A stretch of DNA of 64,000 nt from Branchiostoma floridae (taxonomy: Eukaryota; Chordata; Leptocardii; Amphioxiformes; Branchiostomatidae): assembly GCF_000003815.2 (NCBI RefSeq), contig NC_049984.1, positions 12,938,003 to 13,002,002 of the forward strand. The letters run 5' to 3'. The notes beneath the pieces are model-generated. The model did not search any database. It had not been told where the DNA came from and saw only the letters and a program-made list of their open reading frames with translations. The position numbers and the translations under genes are program-made. Below are positions 46,601 through 56,023 of the stretch, in pieces. Position 1 is the stretch's first letter, and every line of letters begins with the position of its first letter.

Positions 46601-49600
46601 ATTGGTCATATTCGTGGTAGAGAGGTATCATACACCTTAGCCCACACCGCAAACAATGTAACTTCACGGAGGTTTGCTAGCCTCCATAGTAGGATCTCTG
46701 AGGCCATTTTTGGATCACAATACACTTTTGCTGGCCATTTCTTTTTGTACTGGGAGGCTGATTGCCGGCCGTCGCTGATTACTGGCCCCAATGAAGTTTC
46801 AATCAGCGACTGAGTACAAAACGAAATGGCCAGCAAAAGAGTATTATGACCCAAGGCATCAGAGAGCCTGCTATGGAGGCTAGAGGTTTGCGTCCTACGT
46901 CTTCGTCTGTATCACGCTAGCGTCTAGAATTGGCAACCCCAAGGGTGTCATTACAGCAACATTTGTACGTATGCGTGGAATGGCCCGTTTCTTAAAGTGT
47001 TGTGGCCGAAGGCACCTTCTGTGCGTGTTTGCGAAACGAGAGCGCTGGGGATTTCAAGTAATTGCTGACGGAGTTTATATGTGCGCCTGTCAAAGTCCAT
47101 CACACAACAGACACTGCAGGGTGTTATTGTCGTGGAAGCAAGTTTACCAGAGAGGTAAGGATATGAAAAAAACTTGTTTTTGAAACTCTTCCGTTATTAT
47201 ATCTCCAACAAGGACTGCGTTAGTCAAAAGTTTTGACGAAATTTTTGACGAGTAGCTTGAATCAATGACGATGGCGTCTATCACGGTCTGTGTTATAACT
47301 TAAGTCATTTTCCCTACGTTGAAGGCAAATATTTGGCTGCTTTCTAGAGCAGCATCAACAGGTCATCTGCCACAAATTATAGAAACCGAGGACATAACCG
47401 CACCCTCTTGAACAACGAATATGTCGATACTGTAACACCATTGTGTGGTAGAATGTTAGTTTCGAGTGAGCGATGAACTTTGTAGAATGATATATTTTAT
47501 GTTTTTTATGTTTTCATCTTTACTTAGAAGCGTCAGAATTACTTACTGGGTTATAGCACTTGTGCTAGCATAAAAATCTACATGTTGCTCGTATCTGTAA
47601 ACCGTTATTTTGTTGTGAGCTATACTTAACCCCGTGGGTACATTTATCAGTAACGGTCTTCACTCAATATTTTGAAAGCATGGGATATGGTAGCCTCTTG
47701 GCTCTACCAGGCTCCACAGATCGCTGAAAAATAGCAGAAATTGGCCAAACAAGACAGTAAACACGCCAGAGCAGTTTTAGGACCTAAGGAGGCTGCCTAA
47801 CACTCACAGGGCAATTAACTCGTACTAAGCTTTTATTTCTAACTTGGCCAAAGACCCCTATTCGGCTAGGCGGGAGTCTGGTAGAGACTAGGGATGTGTC
47901 GTTGTAATAACAACAAGGTTTCAACATAATCTCCGACCCGGTTGTAGGCAGACATGGGACGGAAGCGGAAGAGGTCCAGCAGTAGCGGCAATGTCCTGCC
48001 GGTCTCCTACGTCTCCACCATGAACAGTCGGCTGTGCGACAACAATTCTAAACGCGAGGACTACGAGCGCCGCTGGCATGACGACTTCTTCCGAGGATGG
48101 TAAGCGGCCAATTTCTATTGCTTAAGGCGTGGAGGAAAGAGATATACAGTGTTTGCATGATAGTTGAAAATCTCAAGATGTGTCATATGCCATGCGTAAC
48201 GGTTCCTGACAACTTGCTATCGCTGGATCCTATTCATTATTTGTATAATATAGAGGAGAGTCATGACTGATGATCTTATTGCTCGCCGCATTTCATTGCT
48301 CATGGGAACTGGCTTTTGCATAATATACCTGCGCATTTGGACAAGACCCAAACCGAACGATAATTGGTGCCGCATGACAATAGGTACCACAGCGTTAGTC
48401 GGAAAAGATATAACCGGTGTTGTTGTTTTTTTGTCACGATATACGAGCCGTAAGCCCATGACAAGACGCTATCCAGCGTGAACATCGTTCTTGGTTCGTT
48501 TGATAGGCCATTCCATTCGTCGCTAGATATCCCGCCAACGTTTCGGATCCGGAACCAATGTACACTTTAGTGATCTACCCGATAGGCAAGTTTCAATTCC
48601 TAGTCCAGACCTCAAGATATCACGAATCAACTGAATGTGTATATAGCTTGTGCCTGTGTAAGGCATTGTGTCTACTTGCCGGGGATTTTCATGTCAACCA
48701 CGCTCAACATTAGCCATTTTGGTTGCTGCGCTGCACGATAATATTGCACAGTTTCACACTGCCTGTGCTCTAGTGCACATTCTCGGTCAATCTTCTACCT
48801 AAATGGCACTGTTCAAATCCCACCCATTACTGACAACACCTTCTGACCTGCCTTGTCACTGTCGTGATTTCCGCTTGAAAGGGTCTTGATGCGGGTGTTT
48901 TTACCAATCCCTCAGGAAGAGGCCTTCCAACCGGGGATGTGATTCACAGAGCGACCCTCATCACATCAAAGGCGACATCGCGACTAAGATGTGCTCGCTC
49001 GGGTTCAAAGTCGGCAGTCTTCACGGGCATAACGACTTGGAGGAGGTGAACGAGAAAATGGAGGAATATACTAAGGAATGGGTGGAGGGCTTAGGCACTC
49101 GAAGTCGGAGCTAGATGATGAACATTCANNNNNNNNNNNNNNNNNNNNNNNNNNNNNNNNNNNNNNNNNNNNNNNNNNNNNNNNNNNNNNNNNNNNNNNN
49201 NNNNNNNNNNNNNNNNNNNNNNNNNNNNGGCAACTATGGCATGCAGCAAGACTCACTCTAGCTTTATATTTAGTCGCTTTGACATATTTGTATGCAAACA
49301 GTTCGGTCGCTTGGTATCGCATTTATCTGAGTTCTTGAAGTTCTTCAAATATTTTGGATAAGCAGAGAACCCTCTTGACACCCACACACACACACACGGA
49401 GACACGCAGGTATGCACCTTCTACACACAAAGAGAGAGAAAGAGACATACACATTCATATGCACAAACACACGCGAGCATACACACACATGCGCACGCAC
49501 TGTCACATTTATTCACAAACACACATAGGCACACACACACACGCGTGCACATACACACATATGAACACACAATACACAGAACTTTGTGTAATATATATAA

Positions 49601-50334
49601 AATACAGAAGAACCACAACCTTTCGTGCAATAACTACTTGATGTACAGCGGAATCACAGTCTTTCCAAGCTGCTACCTTCACCTTGAACACTCTCCGCAC
49701 AGGTAATACTCATCGTTGGTGTGTTACCACTTTCCCTAATCCGCAATTACAAACGAGCAAATTGCATCCCGTTAGCCAACCAACGCCACGTGAATGGCAT
49801 AAACTTAAGTGCCATCCAGGTCGCATGTGTCATGGCGGTATATTTCCTGCTTCCTAAGAGTCAAGATGATCGGGTGTTAAAATGTAGTCTGACACTGGAT
49901 GAATATACAACATTCATAACGCTACTAAATCTCATTTTTCCGGTCTAGCAAAGGGAGCATGAAGTACACACGAATACATCGATGAGGGTTAGACATCCAG
50001 GTGATAAGATACGCCAGTTACTCAAGCAACTGGATATGATTTTGGAAACGGTCAGACGTTTCAGTAGCTTCCACTACCTTTCGTGTCACCGACAGTATCA
50101 GTTGCTTGAGTGCCGACTGGTACACATAACTCGATTATGTTATTGAAATGGCGGATATCCATGTACCCACCTGTACCATTCGGGCTGTGCGAAGCCTCTG
50201 GGGCGGCCGCTCTGGACGGGATTCTTGGTGGGAGACCGTACCGGCGGGGGCCGATGTGACGACCGCCTGGGGAGCGACTGACGACTGGCGATCAGCTCCC
50301 CGATCCCCGGTATTGCCTGATGTGTGAGATTCAT
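35293..50334 (-). CDS. PRR5: Protor (PRR5/PRR5L), TORC2 subunit
   Basis: Nine exons: 50171-50334, 41741-41821, 40520-40568, 40092-40149, 39503-39594, 38443-38494, 36794-36858, 36171-36333, 35293-35546. All phases agree, giving 325 aa (vertebrate paralogues have about 370-390). Protor binds Rictor in mTOR complex 2. The HbrB-like core runs from about residue 55 to 230: EWYSVQSAVVSLFQ, NQLLKKGMVILREKI, IWDYFFCEVLPMLQAIF, SLVGFRDTILLK and SPSITQMLLVLQSVHD closely match vertebrate PRR5L/PRR5 as I know them. The last exon is proline/glycine-rich, GC-rich and ends VAGSD. Start: ATG at 50334 (MNLTHQAIPG) in an open first exon; an upstream coding exon cannot be excluded. Exon 38443 probably lacks a neighbouring microexon: vertebrates have about eight more residues before SLVGFRD. 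Confidence 0.85.
36394..36480. repeat. (GA)n and (GAAT)n microsatellites
   Basis: GAGAGAGA run at about 36390-36412 and five to six GAAT units at 36461-36482, inside the intron upstream of PRR5 exon 36171-36333. Confidence 0.9.
38133..38415. mobile_element. Short relative of the ACCTCC-ended MITE family
   Basis: Begins AAACCTCCATGAAATATTTC, contains GAGAAAGCTGCTAGCGGGCC, ACCCACATACCAAAATTATAC and GATCTTGAGTTACC, and ends TTCCCGGAGGTA. It shares order and wording with 13482-14537 but is only about 280 bp, so it looks internally deleted. It lies in the PRR5 intron next to exon 38443-38494. Confidence 0.55.
42129..42281 (-). CDS. PRR5: Possible cassette exon of PRR5 intron 1
   Basis: 153-bp open segment with acceptor TTTGTTGACAG and donor AT/GTACCG. 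It can enter and leave in the same phase as the junction between exon 1 and exon 41741-41821, adding 51 codons in frame (content RRGRRSSCPSIILNDKHAA and a run of five alanines). It is GC-rich, unlike its surroundings. A better-looking donor six bases on (C/GTAAAT) would break the frame. No homologous segment in vertebrate PRR5 is known to me, so it may instead be an alternative first exon (two in-frame ATGs). Confidence 0.35.
43589..43622. repeat. (A)n(AT)n microsatellite
   Basis: A-run followed by about twelve AT units. Confidence 0.95.
44100..44236 (+). repeat. Non-LTR retrotransposon 3' end with ATTC tail
   Basis: Ends GTACAATAAAGGTCTTC then ATTCATTCATTC, with TGTACTTCGCCCGGTTGGGC just before. 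This is the fullest copy in the window of a LINE 3' end also seen at 8985-9040, 20055-20092 and, diverged, 47610-47675. The open frame at 43657-43995 upstream has no reverse transcriptase motif and is not called. Confidence 0.55.
44868..44938. repeat. CA-rich microsatellite
   Basis: ACACAC, ACGCACAC and ACATACAT units over about 70 bp. Confidence 0.95.
45579..45968. mobile_element. 390-bp inverted-repeat MITE
   Basis: Left arm CACACGAGAGGCGGAATGAG and onwards pairs over about 85 bp with the right arm, whose complement reads CACACGAAAATCCGAATGAG. Shared blocks include GCCGTCT, TATATTCCTGGG and TTCGTAGT. A GC palindrome (GCCGGCGCCGGC) lies near 45702. A tRNA-SINE starts almost directly at its right end. 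No target duplication could be fixed. Confidence 0.65.
45970..46411 (+). mobile_element. tRNA-derived SINE with poly(A) tail
   Basis: A-box-like GTGGCACGATCGGG (45984-45997), B box GGTTCAAATCC (46029-46039), then the body phrase GTGCCCTTGGGAAAGGCACT, well known from lancelet and other deuterostome SINEs, and an 11-A tail at about 46400. The tRNA head lacks a closing acceptor stem, so it is not a tRNA gene. Confidence 0.7.
46669..46891. mobile_element. MULE-type MITE, copy B (205 bp) with perfect 9-bp target duplication
   Basis: Element 46678-46882, TAGCCTCCAT..ATGGAGGCTA, flanked by GAGGTTTGC on both sides (46669-46677 and 46883-46891). Same length and ends as copy A at 7484-7688, with diverged centre (CTGATTGCCGGCCGTCGCTG here). 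It lies in PRR5 intron 1. Confidence 0.9.
47954..49114 (+). CDS. Small nested gene of unknown family
   Basis: Two exons, 47954-48099 and 48916-49114, with donor GATG/GTAAGC and acceptor ATCCCTCAG; they join in phase 2 to 114 aa. The start MGRKRKRSSSSG is basic and serine-rich, like a nuclear localisation signal. Then comes an acidic/aromatic patch (YERRWHDDFFRGW) and a charged C-terminal helix (LEEVNEKMEEYTKEW). I do not recognise the family. The gene lies inside PRR5 intron 1 on the opposite strand. The second exon may instead use the GAATGG/GTGGAG donor at 49080 and continue into or past the N gap 15 bases after the stop, so the C-terminus is uncertain. Confidence 0.5.
49129..49228. other. 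Assembly gap (100 N)
   Basis: Exactly 100 unknown bases, the usual placeholder for a gap of unknown size. The CA-rich tract 49380-49570 lies nearby. Confidence 0.99.
49380..49570. repeat. CA-rich degenerate microsatellite
   Basis: Long degenerate ACAC / ACGCAC / ACATAC tract with a GAGAGA insert. Open frames on both strands here are low-complexity artefacts. Confidence 0.9.
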
Positions 50335-51754
50335 GACAGACCGTGGCTTTCAGGTCACCGTTTACTACAGCACTACAGGCTGATTACTTCCATGGTGCTG
50401 TGGAAAGAAAGGAAATAAAACAAACGAATCGGTTGGGGCCAAAGTTCGTGTGCAGGTAGCGCCGTAAACACGCCCTACCTCAAACATTGCAAAGTAAATC
50501 TTTAACCAGGAGCCTAGTGTAAATTTAGCCCGCACGCCCGTTTCTATAGATGGTGGGGAATAAAGGTGCGCGGAGCATAGGGAGCAATTCTGCGCAGACG
50601 ACACTTGACTTGTGATCACCGCTTAACGTCTGCGCGACAAATACATGTGTATCCGTATTCTATCCTGATTTACGATATCACCACCTAATTTCAAGTCCAG
50701 CATATCCAGTTATAGTCCTGAACTGCGCGCGAGAGTCAAGGAAGGTTATCTCGAAAAATGTAAATTGGACTTGGCGCCATTCTGACTATGCTGTAACTCG
50801 ATTTCTGACGTGGAATGAGAATGAGATAGCATCGCCCCTTCTCCACTACACGCAGTCGTTACGCTGCCAGTAACTCAACCGTCACGAAATAGATCGTTTT
50901 GAGAGATAGTCCTAACGTCAAAAGAAGTTTGGAAACATTTTTGTCTCGAGCTCGTTCAACGGTTTGACGTAGAATCTCGGGCTACCCCGAGGCCATTTGG
51001 CACATATACAGTCATGACGCCATGGTTCGCCGTAGCGCCGGCCTAACTCACATTGAAAACACCAGGTGTTTAGAGCACGTCTAATGTAGCGCTGTTAGCG
51101 ACATGTACGTAGTTGACGCCATAGTCAGCAGAAAACAACTACCCCGTTTTCCCGACGTATGGATGCTTGTGGCCCCTTTCACCATATTAGATACCTCTCT
51201 ACCATCAAGTAATGCCAGGATATTTCCAGGAAAAACCTTTTGAAACCAAGCAATTTACCCGCCAGACATAGACTCCAGCTAACTAATGACCCTGGTCAAC
51301 CTGTCTGGTCACAAAGATATGAGGCAAATACCTGAAGAAGAAAAAAAACATATTGCTTCCGTTAATGATAACGTGGACTGATAAAATCCCTTGTCGTCTT
51401 TAACATCTCTATCATGCTTTCTATTAGTATCAGATCTCCACTGATTACGTGAAAATACCGCGTACTAAGTGACTGGATATGTGTGCTAATAAATAGTCAT
51501 TTGTGCTAAACATTAGACAGTTTGGGTGCGCCCCCCTCCCTTCCCGACATTTTTACGACCCCATAGTGCAATCACATACCTGTTGCGTGTTGTTACCACC
51601 CAGATACTATATACATGTTGCAGCATGTCAATCGACGCCGTTGCGAGTGACACTTGTGGGCGGCGTGAGATCCATCTCCACCCGTCAAAGACATTCTTGT
51701 TGATGGCGAGGCGGCGGAGGATGATAAGGGTTCGCCGGGCCAATTGAAACGACA

Positions 51755-51823
51755 GTTGCTAGGCAACCGAACGGAGGATGTTGCGGAGAGGGAGGAAACG
51801 TTGGCGCGCGTCGCCGTGGCAAC
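51755..51823. promoter_or_regulatory. Two X-box-like (RFX) sites in a GC-rich segment
   Basis: GTTGCTAGGCAAC (51755-51767) and GTCGCCGTGGCAAC (51810-51823) both fit the RFX X-box pattern and lie 43 bp apart in a GC-rich island-like segment (about 51530-51970) that also holds a CCAATT (51741). Paired X-boxes mark promoters of ciliary genes in animals. The nearest mapped start is PRR5 exon 1, 1.4 kb away on the minus strand; no plus-strand gene could be identified to the right. Confidence 0.45.
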
Positions 51824-52321
51824 AGGAGTACTGACGACAGCGACATTCACAGGCTCCGGGTTATTGTGCCGATTGAAGTCGCTAATGAGACAACTGGTAT
51901 GCTGGGGCACAGGGATAGGTGGCTGCGGTTCAGTCTCCAATGCGGGCGCTGGGAGAGTGTTATCCTACCCTGTAGATTCCCAATGGCTGTTGTCTTTTGC
52001 GTTACCGTGCGTTTTTTTACTACATTTTTTTTCTTATTGTGGGCCAAATGAGACAAAATGGTAGTGAAAAAAATTAAATTAAAGAGAAAACGGTAAAGAA
52101 AGGAAGCAAACTATTGAAAATCAGAAACAGCAGGGGACTTTGTTGGAATATCACGTTCAAAATTTGTGTTGCTCGACATTTGTTAGAAACTGAATCGATT
52201 CAAACGGACCACCTCGTACTTGAAGCTTGAAGAACAGGACATTTACACCATGTAGCTGTTTCCGTCCTATTGGTCAGCCCCACCAAAAATCTGTCAAGCA
52301 GGAAATAAGAAATACGAGATC

Positions 52322-52623
52322 CTATACCTCAGTAGAGTTTCTGCAAATTTGTCAATGTCATAGCCCCAGCCATCACAGTTGATAACTTGATAGTGACCTT
52401 TCCCTTCCTTTCTTTCCTTAATCATCACAGCTTAAAGCCTCAGTAAATGCTGCAGTTCTTGAAAATACCACCAGGGGTTCAAAATCACCAAGTTTCTTTG
52501 GGACCTCAATAACTACTTACATATAAAAATTCAAACAAATCCACCAAAAAGATCTTGAGTTATAGGTGCGCAAAAAACATACACAACCAAAAAAAATACC
52601 ATACATCGTTCCTCAGGTAATAA
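52322..52623. mobile_element. Diverged relative of the ACCTCC-ended MITE family
   Basis: From ATACCTCAGTAGAG to TCCTCAGGTAAT, containing the internal phrases AAATGCTGCAGTTCTTGAAA and GATCTTGAGTTATAGG in the same order as at 38133-38415. Confidence 0.5.
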
Positions 52624-52657
52624 TCTATGTACACTACCTACTAGTAGTGCATTGAGT

Positions 52658-52800
52658 TTGAGTTTGAGTTTATTTAGATCCACAATTAACCTTATAAGAG
52701 ACTATTCTTCCTGTGGTCTGCACATTCATATTTACACAGAATATCTAAAAACATAATGACGATAACCCCTAGTCATACCAACGCAACATAAAAGTAACAT
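52658..52800 (-). repeat. 3' end of a CR1-type LINE (fragment)
   Basis: TTTGAGTTTGAGTTTGAG followed by TTTATTTAGATCCACAATT; the complement of a simple-repeat-tailed LINE 3' end, like 6410-6570 but of a different subfamily. Confidence 0.4.
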
Positions 52801-53233
52801 AAAACTTCATAATACTTGAATTTCACACACTTCATAGGGTTGGAACACCACTGTCCAAAAAAGGTATTGGATACAATCGTTGGCTAGTTTTCAAATTGAA
52901 GTCGAGCAGAATCGCTACCAGAAGCGACAGCTGCTGATTGCCCCTCAACAGCCCGGTAACAAGGTGCGAACGGGCCACTTCACAACACACTTCTCTTCGT
53001 ACTGCCGGTAGTCAAGTGATCCTCGAAATAAACCAAGTGGTGAATAGCCTCATTTGCCGCCAACTTGCATATGGCAAAAGAAATTGCCGTATTTCAACCA
53101 GATTGCATTTACATGGTAATAGTCCAGCACCATAGCTAGAAAAAAATGACCATTTGTGCATATTTGTCCAAAAGCACAGAATGTGGCACACGTGTAGTTG
53201 TAACATAGTCTACATAAATAAAGACGGATTGCT

Positions 53234-54037
53234 GTGCTAGAAGACCTGGACTTTGCCGACGACCTGGCACTTCTCTCACACAACCACAAACAGATGCAGG
53301 ATAAAACAGTCCATCTGGATGCAACATCACTGAGTACAGGGCTCAAGATCAGTAGAAAGAAGACAGAACTCATGAAAATCAACACTACAAACAGTACACC
53401 AGTCACAATTGGAGGTGAAGAAGTGAAGGAGACAGAGTCCTTTGTATACCTGGGAAGTGTGGTAGACCACCACGGGGGCACGGATAAGGATGTTACAGCC
53501 AGGATAGGGAAAGCGAGAGCAGCTTTCATCATGCTGAAGAACGTCTGGGCCTCCAGGGTGATACGGGTAGCCACCAAACTCCGCATCTTCAACTCCAACG
53601 TTAAGTCAGTACTGCTCTATGGATCGGAGACCTGGAGAACAACAAAAGCAACGCAGCACAGGATACAAACCTTCATTAACACTTGTCTGAGAAGGATCTT
53701 TAAAATCAAGTGGTCAGACAGGATCAGCAACCTGGAGCTGTGGGACAGAGCAGGACAAGAACCATTGGTCAGTCAGATACTCAAGAGGAAGTGGTCCTGG
53801 ATAGGGCACACTCTCCGGAAGCCAACATCCAGCATTACACACCAGGCTCTGACTTGGAACCCTCAGGGCAAGCGGAAGAGGGGGAGGCCCAGGAATAGCT
53901 GGAGGAGAGATACGGAGGAAGAGATGAAAAGTATCTGCAACAGCTGGCAGGATCTGAGGAAGAAAGCCCAGAGGAGGGTACAATGGAGGACCATCATCGG
54001 TGGCCTATGTTCTGACCGGAACAAAGGGCCCAAGTAA
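53234..54037 (+). pseudogene. 5'-truncated non-LTR retrotransposon, reverse transcriptase C-terminal part
   Basis: An open frame of 267 codons beginning inside the reverse transcriptase at FADDLALLSHN, the FADD form of the catalytic YxDD box, followed by GLKISRKKTE, FVYLGSVVD, SVLLYGSETWR, WSWIGHTLRKP and KRKRGRPRNSWRRD. This set is typical of RTE-like invertebrate LINEs; the clade is by resemblance. The endonuclease and most of the polymerase are missing, as expected from incomplete reverse transcription. It ends in an AAGT repeat (AAGTAAGTAAGTAAG) rather than poly(A), and GCTGTG on both sides may be a short target duplication. The frame is unbroken, so the insertion is fairly young. Confidence 0.88.
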
Positions 54038-54247
54038 GTAAGTAAGCTGTGTTTGCATCCTCTATGCAGACACCAAAATGAGAAGGGTTTTCAAATATAA
54101 TGTGCCTTCTTCTGATGTACTTAAAAATAACGACTCATGATCATTTGATTGAATTTTAGCCATGATTTCTACGAAACTGATGTGATGCAGTCAAAATTAG
54201 CCCATGTTAACTGAAGTGTTGACGCATAACAATAGCAAGAATATCTC

Positions 54248-54416
54248 ATACCTCCGTCAAATGTTTTTTGTGAATGTCTTAATGCCATAGCCATACCCTA
54301 TGTTAGATATCTTCCCTTTCCCTTCTTCCCAATCCCAGCTATGTCCTTCGGGAGTGCTTCCCATAAGGAATAATTCGTCAACTTTCTGGAAAGAGGTGTC
54401 GATCTGCTATGCTGCA

Positions 54417-54454
<38 letters not shown>

Positions 54455-54617
54455 TAACAAGAAGATTGAGGCCCTAACATCGACATATTGGGACCGCAGC
54501 TACCGACCGTACGGTACCAAAATCTATTCAAAACCGTCAAAATCTTCGGTTACAGAACACACACACACAACCGAAAACTATACCGTCGTCGGAGGTGAAC
54601 CGGCTTCCCGGAGGTGA
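54248..54617. mobile_element. ACCTCC-ended MITE with internal (TA)n
   Basis: Begins ATACCTCCGTCAAATG and ends TTCCCGGAGGTGA, with an ACACACACACA run before the right end as in the 13482-14537 element. A (TA)n microsatellite of about 34 bp lies at 54418-54451. Confidence 0.5.
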
Positions 54618-54949
54618 GAATTGTCCATCTCAGTGAAAGACTTTGAAGACTGACTGAGTTTTCTCCGTGCGGCTGTGATGACGTCGTCTCTGGTATTTTC
54701 TGGGGCAAAAACCTTTGCCTGACGCACACAACCATTCATAGCCATAGGCGTGCATTTAATAGTAAGATGACCCCAAAGCTACCGCGGTGAACGGCCACAG
54801 TGGTCAGCGGGGAGACTGAGTGACGCAAATCAAACAAGAAATCTGAGATCTCATGCTAAAGCTATTTGAAGCTTTTTAATGACATAGCCCACGTCTTCTC
54901 GTGCATTATAACAGTTGATACCTAACAAGTCCCAAGCCACCTGGAGTCA

Positions 54950-55150
54950 ACGTCCTAAATTGAGGTCATTGGCCTCGCCGAGCACTGAGACCAGCTGCAT
55001 ATGGACTACTTTCAGTGTCAGTCTGCAATGCCTTAAACTACATGCATATTTAGGACTTTAATGGTTACCCACATACCAAAATTCATACAAATCCATCTGA
55101 TAGCGAAGGCGTTGTCTAGAGTTATAGCACACATACATGCACACTTCCTA
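54950..55150. repeat. Dispersed repeat fragment, same family
   Basis: Contains AAATTGAGGTCATTGGCCTC and TACCCACATACCAAAATTCA, both matched at 38190-38320. The ends are not definable. Confidence 0.45.
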
Positions 55151-55990
55151 AAACAGATTTGGCCATTTGTCGGTACAGTGTCAGCAGTAATGAATAGTCA
55201 ACCGTCCAGAAATAACGTGTTGTACAACACGGTCACCAGATGGTGGTTATAGGGTAGGGACGACCTTATGTGACCCGAAGTTACCGTTGATGGTATGCCG
55301 AAATGGCCCAAGGGTTATCATAAGTGGTGGCTGGAGAGAGATTCTTGTATCGAAAAACGTTGAGTAGGGATGCCTATCATAGCAGTACCGAGACCTCTAC
55401 CAATAGTCGCTCTCCAAGTAGAGGTTGGAGACTGAGATAGCTAACAACCCTCAGGAGGTAGAGGTCCTCGGTAGCCTAACGAAAAGTCCCTAGTCGCATT
55501 ATACGCTCTGAAGAGAATATCACTTTAAAATTGAAGACCCAAATGATGATATAGATGAATGACCAAAAACAGTGATTTTGTTTTAATATTTTGATCAGTC
55601 GCATTCTACAATATGCTGTTTTAAGAGAGACAATCTCCGGTAGCCAAACACACACCACGCCATATTCACTCCTCTGGCAGTTTTTCATACTATCTTATGC
55701 TACCGTAGGATCTGCTTGGAGATTATCCAAAGCGACAAATTGTCACATTAGCGACTGAATAAACTGCAACAAAATGCTCAGCTTACATGTTCTTAAGAAG
55801 TACTACCATTGTATCTTACGGAAGTCACATTGCCACAAATGACCGAGAAGAAACGAGTGTGGTGGTGTCCTGTACCTTATTACATTTTCCACAACATTTT
55901 CATAGCAATGACACGTTGAGCGACATATCTATCATCTCTATCTAAATTCACTCGCACAGAAAAACTACATTAATCTGAAGAATCGCTTTG

Positions 55991-55996
55991 TTTATT
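55991..55996 (-). terminator. Poly(A) signal of the kelch-like gene
   Basis: AATAAA on the minus strand, 28 bases beyond the stop codon of the kelch-like gene. The 3' UTR would be very short if this is used. Confidence 0.6.
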
Positions 55997-56023
55997 ATCG
56001 ACAACCAAACAATGCATATCACA

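Noticed and set aside
51593-51940. 115-codon minus-strand frame in the X-box segment.
   Set aside because: Low-complexity composition, no ATG-based context, no domain, and overlapping frames on both strands as expected in GC-rich DNA.
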